Shown here one piece after another: positions 1-5,904 of a stretch of DNA of 7,210 nt. A program made the position numbers and the translations under genes. This stretch comes from an uncultured Bacilli bacterium. Lineage in GTDB: Bacteria > Bacillota_I > Bacilli_A > RF39 > UBA660. The notes beneath the pieces were generated by a model that was given only the letters and a program-made list of their open reading frames with translations, did no database searches and was not told where the DNA came from. The stretch's first letter is position 1. Each line of letters opens with the position of its first letter. The stretch covers positions 1-7,210 of the forward strand of contig CASDHD010000058.1 of the NCBI GenBank assembly GCA_949280095.1. The letters run 5' to 3'.

Positions 1-7
1 CACCTTA

Positions 8-16
8 TGCTATAAT
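8..16 (+). promoter_or_regulatory. Extended -10 promoter of the cpsCDB operon
   Basis: A perfect TATAAT at 11-16 is preceded by TGC at 8-10, which gives the extended -10 form TGnTATAAT recognised by the housekeeping sigma factor. The -35 region would lie at or before the window's left edge and cannot be judged. A start site near 22-24 would leave a leader of about 20 nt before the ATG at 43, with a strong Shine-Dalgarno sequence (GGAAGAGG, 30-37) inside it. No promoter-like gap occurs before cpsD or cpsB, so this probably drives the whole operon. Confidence 0.65.
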
Positions 17-42
17 GATAAATAGAATAGGAAGAGGCGTTT

Positions 43-735
43 ATGGAAGAACTTGATATTCGAGATTTATTATCATATTTTTTCTCAAAAAGTGTGCAAT
101 TTCTAGCGATTGTAGCTTTTGTTGTTACATTAGGATGTTTGTATTCCGTATTTTTGCAACAACCAAAATATACATCTAAAACAAGTATTATTTTAACAGG
201 ATTTAGTAATAATGAAACTTCAACAATTACACAATCTGATTTAACAGTAAACTCAAAACTTGTCAGTACCTATCAGGAAATTGTAAAAAGTAGAAGAGTA
301 CTCAATCAAGTAATAGAAAATTTAAAATTAGAATATGACGTATCATCCCTTGCAAAAATGATTAGTGTAGATTCTGTTAAAGATACAGAAATTATTGAAA
401 TATCTGTAACTGATTTAGATGCCCGAAAAGCTTATTTGATTGCGAATGAAGTAGCAGAAGTTTTTGGAACAGAAGCAAAAGAACTTTACAATTTGTCGAA
501 TGTTTCCATTTTAGATTCAGCAGAAATTGAAGATTTTCCTTCCAATTACAATATAACAAAACAAGTCATTATTTATATAGGAGTAGGAGTCATCATTGCT
601 TTCTTCTTACTATTTGTATTCTATTATTTTGATACTACAATTAAAAGCGTTTCTGATGTAGAAAGAAGACTTGGTCTTACAATACTAGGCTCTGTACCTG
701 ATTATTCTAAAAAGAAGAAGGGGGCAAAGAAATAA
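43..735 (+). CDS. cpsC: CpsC/YwqC-type Wzz-family membrane activator of a BY-kinase
   Basis: This 230-residue protein has the layout of the small Firmicutes polysaccharide co-polymerases: a short cytoplasmic N-terminus (MEELDIRDLL), a first membrane helix at about 17-38, an extracellular domain, a second helix at about 174-196, and a cytoplasmic basic tail ending SKKKKGAKK. The tail holds the family-typical stretch 201-219, with VSDVERRLGLTILGSVP. In this family the tail binds and activates the partner tyrosine kinase, and the pair sets polysaccharide chain length and export at the membrane. The proline-rich segment usually found before helix 2 is reduced here to one proline (DFPSNYN, 164-170). 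The Shine-Dalgarno sequence GGAAGAGG at 30-37 supports the ATG at 43. The stop codon abuts the start of the kinase gene, as expected for a co-translated pair. The family is secure; the polymer it serves is unknown. Confidence 0.9.
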   Translation: MEELDIRDLLSYFFSKSVQFLAIVAFVVTLGCLYSVFLQQPKYTSKTSIILTGFSNNETSTITQSDLTVNSKLVSTYQEIVKSRRVLNQVIENLKLEYDVSSLAKMISVDSVKDTEIIEISVTDLDARKAYLIANEVAEVFGTEAKELYNLSNVSILDSAEIEDFPSNYNITKQVIIYIGVGVIIAFFLLFVFYYFDTTIKSVSDVERRLGLTILGSVPDYSKKKKGAKK

Positions 736-1404
736 ATGAAAGATGAAATTATTGTAGATGGAAATCCAAAATCAAGTGTAGCAGAAGCAATTCGTATTAT
801 TAGAACGAACTTAGAATTTTCTGGCGTTGATAAAAAAGTACATACTGTTTTAATTACTTCATCTGTTCCTGGAGAGGGGAAGAGTTTTATTAGCGCAAAC
901 CTAGCAACTGCATTTGCCCAAAATGGTAGTAAAGTTCTATTAATGGATTGTGATATGCGTAAAGGAAGACTTCATAAAATCTTTAACATTGAAAATGATA
1001 AAGGGCTATCTAATTTGTTACTTGAAAATGTTGAAGTTCGTTTTAATAGTTATATTAGAAGAACACAAATTGAAAATTTATATCTTTTACCGAAAGGTGT
1101 TGTCCCTCCAAATCCGAGTGAGTTATTAAATTCACCTAAAACAAAAGTGTTATTGCGAACATTAGCTGATAAATTTGATTATGTCATTTTAGACGGTACT
1201 CCTGTTAATGGACTTACAGATTCTATTATTTTAACAAAATATGTTGATAAAACGGTGATAGTTTCTTCTTTGAATCAGACTAAAACAAATGAACTTGAAT
1301 TTACTAAAAAAAGTTTGTTGAGTGTAGGTGCTGATATTGCTGGAGTTATTGTAAATCGTACAAATGATATTCATGGCAGTTATTATGGAAATTATTATGA
1401 GTAG
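736..1404 (+). CDS. cpsD: CpsD/YwqD-type bacterial tyrosine kinase (BY-kinase)
   Basis: This 222-residue cytoplasmic P-loop kinase autophosphorylates on tyrosine and works with CpsC in polysaccharide assembly. The N-terminus carries the oligomerisation signature ExxRxxR (E17, R20, R23 in EAIRIIRTNLEF). Walker A is SSVPGEGKS (K49, S50), Walker A' is VLLMDCD (D71, D73), and the Walker B strand is YVILD with D153. After D153 the residues are GTPV where the family normally has TPPV, a small deviation. The C-terminus ends SYYGNYYE, with Y216, Y217, Y220 and Y221 forming the expected autophosphorylation cluster, though a short one. The ATG follows the cpsC stop with no gap; a purine-rich AGAAGGGGG at about 716-724, inside the end of cpsC, serves as Shine-Dalgarno sequence. 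The separate kinase and activator are the Firmicutes arrangement. ParA/Mrp-like ATPases share the fold, but the tyrosine tail and partner genes argue for BY-kinase. Confidence 0.92.
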   Translation: MKDEIIVDGNPKSSVAEAIRIIRTNLEFSGVDKKVHTVLITSSVPGEGKSFISANLATAFAQNGSKVLLMDCDMRKGRLHKIFNIENDKGLSNLLLENVEVRFNSYIRRTQIENLYLLPKGVVPPNPSELLNSPKTKVLLRTLADKFDYVILDGTPVNGLTDSIILTKYVDKTVIVSSLNQTKTNELEFTKKSLLSVGADIAGVIVNRTNDIHGSYYGNYYE

Positions 1405-1413
1405 GGAGTAAGC

Positions 1414-2157
1414 ATGATTGATATACATTCTCATATTATGAGTGGAATTGATGATGGAGCAAGGAGCTTAGAAGAAAGTTTATTACTTTTAAAAAAAATG
1501 AGTGCAATAGGCATTAGCCATATTGTTGCTACACCTCATTATATTGTAGGAAGCCATTATATTTTGAATAATCAGCAAAAGTTAGAGAAACTAGAAAAAA
1601 TGCGTAATTTAGTGAAACAAGAAAATATTCCGCTTTATTTGTATTTAGGAAATGAAATCTTTATGGATCCTAGTATTCTAGCGTTGATTAAAAAAAATGA
1701 AATTGCTCCTATAAATGGAAGCCGTTATATTTTGATTGAACTGCCTGTATCTAGACCAATGAATGAAATGATGGAGTTTTTGTTTTATTTTCGGAGTAAA
1801 GATTTTGTCCCTATCATTGCGCATCCAGAAAGATATGTGTATTTACAAGAAAACCATGAACTTATAGAAAAATTTTTAAAAATGGGTTGTTTGTTTCAAG
1901 GAAATTTTTCTAATATTTTAGAAAAATATGGGGCTCATGCGAAGAAATTATTTTTGTACATGTTAAAAAATAATCAGTATCACTTTTTAGCAACTGATAT
2001 TCATCATGAAGATGATATTTTGTTTAAAAAAATGAAAAAGGTAAAAAAAGAAATTATCAAATTAACATCAAAAGAAAAATTTCAAGAACTTACCTATGAT
2101 AATCCATTAAAAGTATTAAAAAATGAGAATATAGAAATAAAATATGGGGAAAATTAG
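1414..2157 (+). CDS. cpsB: CpsB/YwqE-type PHP-family protein-tyrosine phosphatase
   Basis: This 247-residue metal-dependent phosphatase is expected to dephosphorylate the CpsD tyrosine tail and close the phosphorylation cycle. The PHP metal-site motifs appear in order: DIHSH (D3, H5, H7), GIDDGA (D13, D14), ATPH (H42), GNE (E81), IELP (E109), AHPERY (H137, R140) and TDIHH (D195, H197). These positions match, as I recall them, the three-metal centre described for pneumococcal CpsB. The length is normal for the family. GGGAG at 1404-1408 supports the ATG at 1414, 9 nt after the cpsD stop. The gene ends with two consecutive TAG codons (2155-2160). It is cytoplasmic, with no signal peptide or membrane helix. 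Histidinol phosphatases share the PHP fold, but the order kinase-then-phosphatase and the AHPERY motif favour CpsB. Confidence 0.92.
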   Translation: MIDIHSHIMSGIDDGARSLEESLLLLKKMSAIGISHIVATPHYIVGSHYILNNQQKLEKLEKMRNLVKQENIPLYLYLGNEIFMDPSILALIKKNEIAPINGSRYILIELPVSRPMNEMMEFLFYFRSKDFVPIIAHPERYVYLQENHELIEKFLKMGCLFQGNFSNILEKYGAHAKKLFLYMLKNNQYHFLATDIHHEDDILFKKMKKVKKEIIKLTSKEKFQELTYDNPLKVLKNENIEIKYGEN

Positions 2158-2187
2158 TAGTATATTAACAGAAGTAAGGTGTTGTTT

Positions 2188-2316
2188 ATGAAACTTGTTT
2201 TTCTCCTTTTTATTTCTTTTTTATGTTTGCTTATTTTTTCTTCTTGCCGTGCTTCTACTATCGCCTCTAGGATAGAAGAAGAAAAAGAACTTTATGAGAA
2301 AATGAAATCTTTTTAA
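2188..2316 (+). CDS. Small putative lipoprotein (42 aa), function unknown
   Basis: This short ORF starts at ATG 2188 with a well-placed Shine-Dalgarno sequence (AAGGTG, 2176-2181) and ends at TAA 2314-2316. The product begins MKLVFLLFIS and has a hydrophobic core to about residue 17, then a lipobox-like IFSSC with the candidate lipidated cysteine at C20. A -3 Phe instead of Leu and a single N-terminal Lys make the signal weaker than ideal. After cleavage only 23 residues would remain: a Ser/Thr patch, then a charged, probably helical tail (RIEEEKELYEKMK). It lies 30 nt after the cpsB stop with no terminator between, so it is probably co-transcribed with cpsCDB. I do not recognise a family. 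It could instead be a single-helix membrane peptide with a cytoplasmic or outer charged tail. The ribosome binding site and the hydrophobic-to-charged composition are the main reasons to call it a gene. Confidence 0.55.
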   Translation: MKLVFLLFISFLCLLIFSSCRASTIASRIEEEKELYEKMKSF

Positions 2317-2357
2317 TGTTGGTACAAATTATACTTAATATAAAGAGCATGTGTCTT

Positions 2358-2384
2358 TTGATTCATATAGAATTATGATAAAAT
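2358..2384 (+). promoter_or_regulatory. Putative promoter of the 115-aa membrane protein gene
   Basis: TAAAAT at 2379-2384 is preceded by TGA at 2376-2378, giving an extended -10 (TGnTAAAAT). A -35-like TTGATT sits at 2358-2363 with a short 15-nt spacer. Transcription would start near 2391, essentially at the Shine-Dalgarno sequence, leaving a leader of about 10 nt. It separates this gene from the cpsCDB operon. Confidence 0.45.
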
Positions 2385-2390
2385 TACTTT

Positions 2391-2396
2391 GGTGAT
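2391..2396 (+). promoter_or_regulatory. Ribosome binding site that sets the start at ATG 2401
   Basis: GGTGAT at 2391-2396 lies 4 nt before ATG 2401. The alternative in-frame TTG at 2389 would overlap this site and have nothing upstream to recruit the ribosome, so ATG 2401 is preferred. Confidence 0.6.
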
Positions 2397-2400
2397 TATT

Positions 2401-2748
2401 ATGTCTTTATCTGATAAATATTTTTTCTTTACAATGTTAACTGTTATATTAACGCGAGTTTGGGTATATTTATTTAATAAACCGAGTCCAACTATAAAAA
2501 ATTTTAGAACTCATCATTGGATGTATGGTTTATTACTTACCATTATTCTTTTTTCTATATCAAACTTTTATACAAATCTATACTTGTTATCAATAAGTAC
2601 GGGTATCTTTTTAGATGAAATAGGCTTTATTATCATTAGAGGTAAAACTCATAAAGATAATTATAGTCCTCAATCTTTTATGATTTTGATGTTTTTTCTT
2701 CTTCTTTTATTTCTATTTAGAGAAAGTATTGTTTGTCTTTATTTTTAA
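2401..2748 (+). CDS. Small four-helix membrane protein with HH/DE motifs, function unknown
   Basis: The 115-residue product is almost entirely membrane: helices at about 7-25, 41-57, 59-79 and 92-108. Polar residues stand out at helix edges: R36 and T37-H38-H39 just before helix 2, in the run THHWMYG; D72-E73 within helix 3, in the run GIFLDEIG; and R80, K82, H84 plus a YSPQS stretch (88-92) before helix 4. The paired histidines, the acidic pair and the third histidine could form a metal or proton site, but that is inference. I have a vague, unverified memory of small archaeal and bacterial integral membrane proteins sharing a HHxxxG...DE pattern; I know no named function. The gene has its own putative promoter and lies between the tyrosine-kinase operon and the PBP gene, with no overlap to either. 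The stop is TAA at 2746-2748. It is convincing as a gene because of its ribosome binding site and the coherent helix pattern. Confidence 0.75.
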   Translation: MSLSDKYFFFTMLTVILTRVWVYLFNKPSPTIKNFRTHHWMYGLLLTIILFSISNFYTNLYLLSISTGIFLDEIGFIIIRGKTHKDNYSPQSFMILMFFLLLLFLFRESIVCLYF

Positions 2749-2775
2749 TATTTATTATTAAAAACATATTTAAGG

Positions 2776-2788
2776 TATTCTTAGAATA
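2776..2788. promoter_or_regulatory. Small palindrome over a possible -10 upstream of the PBP gene
   Basis: TATTCT-T-AGAATA is a perfect 6-bp inverted repeat around one base. Its right arm overlaps a -10-like TAGAAT (2782-2787). No good -35 is visible at the right distance. It might be an operator over a weak promoter for the PBP gene 25 bp downstream, or chance in AT-rich DNA. Confidence 0.2.
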
Positions 2789-2812
2789 AGATTTATATAA
2801 AGGAGAACGCCT

Positions 2813-4720
2813 ATGTTTTTTAATAATATTCATATTAGAATTCGTTTCGTGTTAATTGTAGTATGTGTTTTATTAATTCTTATTATTTTTCGGGTGTTTT
2901 ATATTCAAGTATTTAAATATAATAAACTATCTAGTTTAGCTGAATCTCTATGGAGTCGAGAACTTCCTATTACAGCAGATCGCGGAGAAATAAGAGATCG
3001 TAATGGAAAAATCTTAGCGACCAACATTACAACGACTTCTTTGGTTGTTATTCCAAATCAAATTCAAAATAAAGAGGAAGTAGCAACAAAACTAGCAGAA
3101 ATACTAGGAGTTACCTATGAGGAAATGTATCGTCATATTAGTAAAAAGACTTCAATTGAACGTGTACATCCTGAAGGGCGCCAACTTTCTTATGATGTGG
3201 CAGAGCAAATTAATAATTTAGGGTATGATGGGGTATACTTAGTAAAGGAAAGTAAAAGGTATTATCCATATGGAAATGTACTTTCTCATGTTTTAGGTTA
3301 TGTTGGAATTGATAATCAAGGTTTATCTGGAATTGAACTTAACTATGACGATTATTTAACGGGTGAAAATGGTGCCATCAAGTACTTTTCAGATGGGAAA
3401 GGCAATCGGCTAGAAATGACTGAAATCTATGAGGAGCCGCAAAATGGAATTAATGTAGATTTAACTATTGATATTGATTTACAACTGGCAGTTGAAAATG
3501 AACTTGATAATGTAATGGCTAAATATAATCCTGAACAAGCACTCATTATGGCAATGAATCCAAAAACGGGTGAAATTCTTGCAATGTCTAGTCGTCCCAA
3601 TTTTAATCCTAATGAATATCAAACGGCTTCTGTTGAAGTTATCAATCGTAATCTCCCTATATGGATGACCTATGAACCAGGTTCTACGTTTAAAATTATT
3701 ACTTTATCTGCTTCTTTAGAAGAACAAACGATTAATCTCTTTAATGATAACTATTATGATGGAGGTTCCATTACAGTAGAAGGAGCGAGGATTAAATGTT
3801 GGAAAGCTGGAGGACATGGTGCTGAAACTATGTTACAGGTAGTCGAAAATTCTTGTAACCCAGGATTTGTTGTTATGGGACAAAAATTAGGAGCTGAAAC
3901 TTTACTAAAGTATATTAACAATTTTGGGTTTGGAAAGAAAACAGGAATTGATTTGAATGGAGAAGCAAGTGGTATTTTGTTTTCTTTAGAACAAATGGGG
4001 CCTGTGGAACTAGCAACAACAAGCTTTGGGCAGGGAATTAGCGTGACCCCAATTCAACAAGTAAGAGCTGTATCTGCTGCGGTGAATGGAGGAATTTTAC
4101 ATACGCCTTATATAGTTCAAAAAATGACAGAACCCGAGACGAATAGCGTTATTAAACTGTTTACACCTGATGAAGGAGTTCGTGTCATTAGTGAAGAGAC
4201 TTCTAAAATGGTACGTTATGCTTTAGAAAGTGTCGTTGCAAATGGAAGTGGAAAAAATGCTTATATCGAAAATTATCGAATAGGCGGAAAAACTGGAACG
4301 GCTCAAAAAGTTCAAAACGGTTCGTATATGGTGGGAAATTATATAGTTTCATTTATGGGATTTATGCCAGCAAATGATCCAGAAATTGTCGTGTATGTTG
4401 CTATTGATAATCCAAAAGGTATTACCCAATATGGTGGGGTAGTTTCAGCTCCTATTGCCAAAAATGTTTTTAAGACAGCAATAGAATTGTATAACTTTCC
4501 TAAAAGTCAAGATGGAATGCCAAGGGAATATACTTGGTTGGATACAAAATATGTGATGATGCCTGATGTAGTTGGTATGAGTTTAGAAGATGCTAAAAAT
4601 GCTTTAAAAGGATTTGAAGTCCTTACAAGTGGAGAAGGAAATAAGGTTCTTTATCAAAGTCCTGAGGGAAATTATTATGTGGAAGAGGGCAGTAAAATAT
4701 CTTTAATGTTGTCTAACTAG
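2813..4720 (+). CDS. spoVD: SpoVD-type class B penicillin-binding protein (transpeptidase) with a PASTA domain
   Basis: This 635-residue peptidoglycan transpeptidase is anchored by one N-terminal helix (about 11-32) with its bulk outside the membrane. The dimerisation region begins with ADRGEIRDRNGKILA (55-69), typical of class B PBPs. The transpeptidase domain (about 240-560) has all three active-site motifs: GSTFK with nucleophile S291 and K294, SCN at 347-349, and KTGTAQ starting at K493. A single PASTA domain fills about 581-635 (MPDVVGMSLEDAKNAL). C329 (IKCWKAGGHG) and C348 (inside SCN) are 19 residues apart; as I recall, B. subtilis SpoVD has a redox-active pair with the same spacing and the same offset from its catalytic serine. 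AAAGGAGA at 2799-2806 supports ATG 2813. It lies upstream of mraY as in dcw clusters. In a non-sporulating host it would act as the division PBP (FtsI/PBP2B role) with FtsW. The enzyme class is certain; sporulation versus division use is not. Confidence 0.92.
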   Translation: MFFNNIHIRIRFVLIVVCVLLILIIFRVFYIQVFKYNKLSSLAESLWSRELPITADRGEIRDRNGKILATNITTTSLVVIPNQIQNKEEVATKLAEILGVTYEEMYRHISKKTSIERVHPEGRQLSYDVAEQINNLGYDGVYLVKESKRYYPYGNVLSHVLGYVGIDNQGLSGIELNYDDYLTGENGAIKYFSDGKGNRLEMTEIYEEPQNGINVDLTIDIDLQLAVENELDNVMAKYNPEQALIMAMNPKTGEILAMSSRPNFNPNEYQTASVEVINRNLPIWMTYEPGSTFKIITLSASLEEQTINLFNDNYYDGGSITVEGARIKCWKAGGHGAETMLQVVENSCNPGFVVMGQKLGAETLLKYINNFGFGKKTGIDLNGEASGILFSLEQMGPVELATTSFGQGISVTPIQQVRAVSAAVNGGILHTPYIVQKMTEPETNSVIKLFTPDEGVRVISEETSKMVRYALESVVANGSGKNAYIENYRIGGKTGTAQKVQNGSYMVGNYIVSFMGFMPANDPEIVVYVAIDNPKGITQYGGVVSAPIAKNVFKTAIELYNFPKSQDGMPREYTWLDTKYVMMPDVVGMSLEDAKNALKGFEVLTSGEGNKVLYQSPEGNYYVEEGSKISLMLSN

Positions 4721-4743
4721 TGTCAATTTTTTATTAGAATGTC

Positions 4744-4770
4744 TTTGTTTTAAAAAAAATATTGTATAAT
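4744..4770 (+). promoter_or_regulatory. Putative promoter of mraY
   Basis: A perfect TATAAT lies at 4765-4770. Upstream, a poor -35 such as TTTGTT (4744-4749) sits 15 nt away; an A-rich run fills the spacer. The start site would be near 4777, about 15 nt before the TTG start codon. mraY may therefore be transcribed independently of the PBP gene, which ends 44 nt upstream of the -10 without a clear terminator. Confidence 0.45.
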
Positions 4771-4779
4771 TTGATTATT

Positions 4780-4787
4780 GAGGTGAT
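4780..4787 (+). promoter_or_regulatory. Ribosome binding site that sets the TTG start of mraY
   Basis: GAGGTGAT at 4780-4787 is followed 4 nt later by TTG 4792. An earlier in-frame TTG at 4762 overlaps the -10 box, and the extra ten residues it would add do not resemble MraY. TTG 4792 gives the expected short hydrophobic N-terminus. Confidence 0.65.
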
Positions 4788-4791
4788 TGAA

Positions 4792-5784
4792 TTGCTAATA
4801 CTTGCCAAAGCTGCGATGTCTATTATGTTAGGCTTTGTAATTTCTATGATTTTTGGGTTCTTTTTTGTGAAATTTGCTCGTATTAAGAAAATGGGGCAAA
4901 ATGTAAGTTTAACAGTTGGTGAAAGACATATTAAAAAAAATGGTACACCTACTATGGGTGGTTTTATCTTTATTGTACCAGTACTCTTTTCTTTATTTTT
5001 ACTTTACATTCGAGGAAGTATCACCTTAAGTTCAAATCTCTGGATTTTAATTTTTGTTTTTGTCGCTTATGCGTTACTTGGTTTTGCTGATGATTACTTG
5101 AAAATGAAGTTTAAAAACAATAAAGGAATTAGTATTACGACAAAATTTTTAATTCAAATGGGAATTGCTTTATTTTTCTTCTATATTTTTATGAAAAATG
5201 GCGGAGAACCTGTTTTATGGATTACATCTATTAATATTAGTATTAATATGGGATGGCTGTTTGGAATATTCATTTTATTTGTTTTGGTAGGAACTAGTAA
5301 TGCTGTTAATATTACAGATGGCTTAGATGGTCTTGCAGGAGGTTTATCAGCAATTGCATTTTTAGCTTTTGGAATTATTACTTGGAACACTGGTTGGATG
5401 CAAGGCTATGAAGAAGTGGCTATATTTTGTTTTTTACTGGTGGGTAGTTTGCTTGGTTTTTTGTTATACAATACACATCCTGCAAAAATATTTATGGGAG
5501 ATTTAGGAAGTCTTGCTTTAGGTGGTGCTCTTGCTACAGTTGCAATCCTTACAAGACATGAGCTTTCTTTAGTGCTTGTTGGAGGTATTTTTGTTATAGA
5601 AACCATTTCTAGTTTTGTACAAATTATTGCGATTCGTAAATTTCATAAAAAAATATTTAAAATGGCGCCTTTGCATCATCATTTTGAACAAATTGGCTGG
5701 GCAGAAACAGATATTGTTAAATTATTTTGGGTGGTTGGTTTTCTTCTTGCTATGGCTGCCATCACTTATGGTGTTTGGATTTAA
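4792..5784 (+). CDS. mraY: MraY, phospho-N-acetylmuramoyl-pentapeptide transferase
   Basis: This polytopic membrane enzyme transfers phospho-MurNAc-pentapeptide from UDP to undecaprenyl phosphate, making lipid I, the first membrane step of peptidoglycan synthesis. Residues are numbered from TTG 4792 (330 aa, close to the usual size). The signatures occur in order: GERHIKKNGTPTMGG (43-57), the acidic pair D100-D101 in FADDYLK, NAVNITDGLDGLAGG (170-184), FMGDLGSL with D237, and APLHHHFE (292-299, histidines 295-297). These correspond to the Mg-binding and catalytic residues known for the family, and all are intact. About ten hydrophobic segments are visible. The start codon is TTG, chosen from the ribosome binding site position. 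It follows the PBP gene by 71 nt; the murE and murD genes commonly next to it are absent. A terminator-like hairpin follows it. WecA-type sugar-phosphate transferases share the superfamily, but the HHHFE motif and context fit MraY. Confidence 0.95.
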   Translation: MLILAKAAMSIMLGFVISMIFGFFFVKFARIKKMGQNVSLTVGERHIKKNGTPTMGGFIFIVPVLFSLFLLYIRGSITLSSNLWILIFVFVAYALLGFADDYLKMKFKNNKGISITTKFLIQMGIALFFFYIFMKNGGEPVLWITSINISINMGWLFGIFILFVLVGTSNAVNITDGLDGLAGGLSAIAFLAFGIITWNTGWMQGYEEVAIFCFLLVGSLLGFLLYNTHPAKIFMGDLGSLALGGALATVAILTRHELSLVLVGGIFVIETISSFVQIIAIRKFHKKIFKMAPLHHHFEQIGWAETDIVKLFWVVGFLLAMAAITYGVWI

Positions 5785-5828
5785 CTATGTAGGAATATAA
5801 AAAAATAAATGCAGAGAAATATAAACGT

Positions 5829-5860
5829 AAATCTATTTTTGAAGAAGAATAGATTTTTTT
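5829..5860 (+). terminator. Rho-independent terminator after mraY
   Basis: Arms 5829-5840 and 5845-5856 pair over 12 bp (AAATCTATTTTT with AAGAATAGATTT, one G-U pair) around a GAAG tetraloop. The second arm runs into a T7 tract (5854-5860), followed by another T7 after three bases. The stem is AT-rich and so weak, but the geometry is right. It lies 44 nt after the mraY stop and separates mraY from ftsW. Confidence 0.65.
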
Positions 5861-5889
5861 GTATTTTTTTAATATCTACTTCATAAAAT
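5859..5889 (+). promoter_or_regulatory. Putative promoter of ftsW
   Basis: A -35-like TTGTAT (5859-5864) lies just after the terminator, and a -10-like TAAAAT is at 5884-5889 (spacing 19; using CATAAA at 5882-5887 gives 17). Transcription would begin about 5896, leaving a leader of under 10 nt before ATG 5905. The preceding terminator makes a promoter here likely, although both boxes are imperfect. Confidence 0.4.
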
Positions 5890-5893
5890 TGAA

Positions 5894-5899
5894 TGAGGT
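5894..5899 (+). promoter_or_regulatory. Ribosome binding site that sets the start of ftsW
   Basis: TGAGGT at 5894-5899 lies 5 nt before ATG 5905. The in-frame ATG at 5893 overlaps this site and has no purine-rich sequence upstream, so the shorter protein starting MKNKIDYK is preferred. Confidence 0.65.
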
Positions 5900-5904
5900 A
5901 CTTT

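Noticed and set aside
1231..1434. Antisense ORF opposite the end of cpsD
   Set aside because: It lies wholly opposite well-supported coding sequence, has no family resemblance and a low-complexity Ile/Asn/Tyr-rich product typical of AT-rich antisense frames.
2342..2357. Possible hairpin AAAGA...TCTTT after the mini-lipoprotein gene
   Set aside because: There are only five AT-rich pairs and no T tract, which is not enough for a terminator call.
5181..5606. Two antisense ORFs opposite mraY
   Set aside because: Both mirror the conserved mraY reading frame; their products show no recognisable domain.
5615..5800. Same-strand ORF overlapping the 3' end of mraY
   Set aside because: It is an alternative frame of the conserved MraY C-terminus (APLHHHFE region), without a ribosome binding site.
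5809..5886. 25-codon ORF between mraY and ftsW
   Set aside because: It runs straight through the terminator hairpin and T tracts and has no ribosome binding site at a useful distance.
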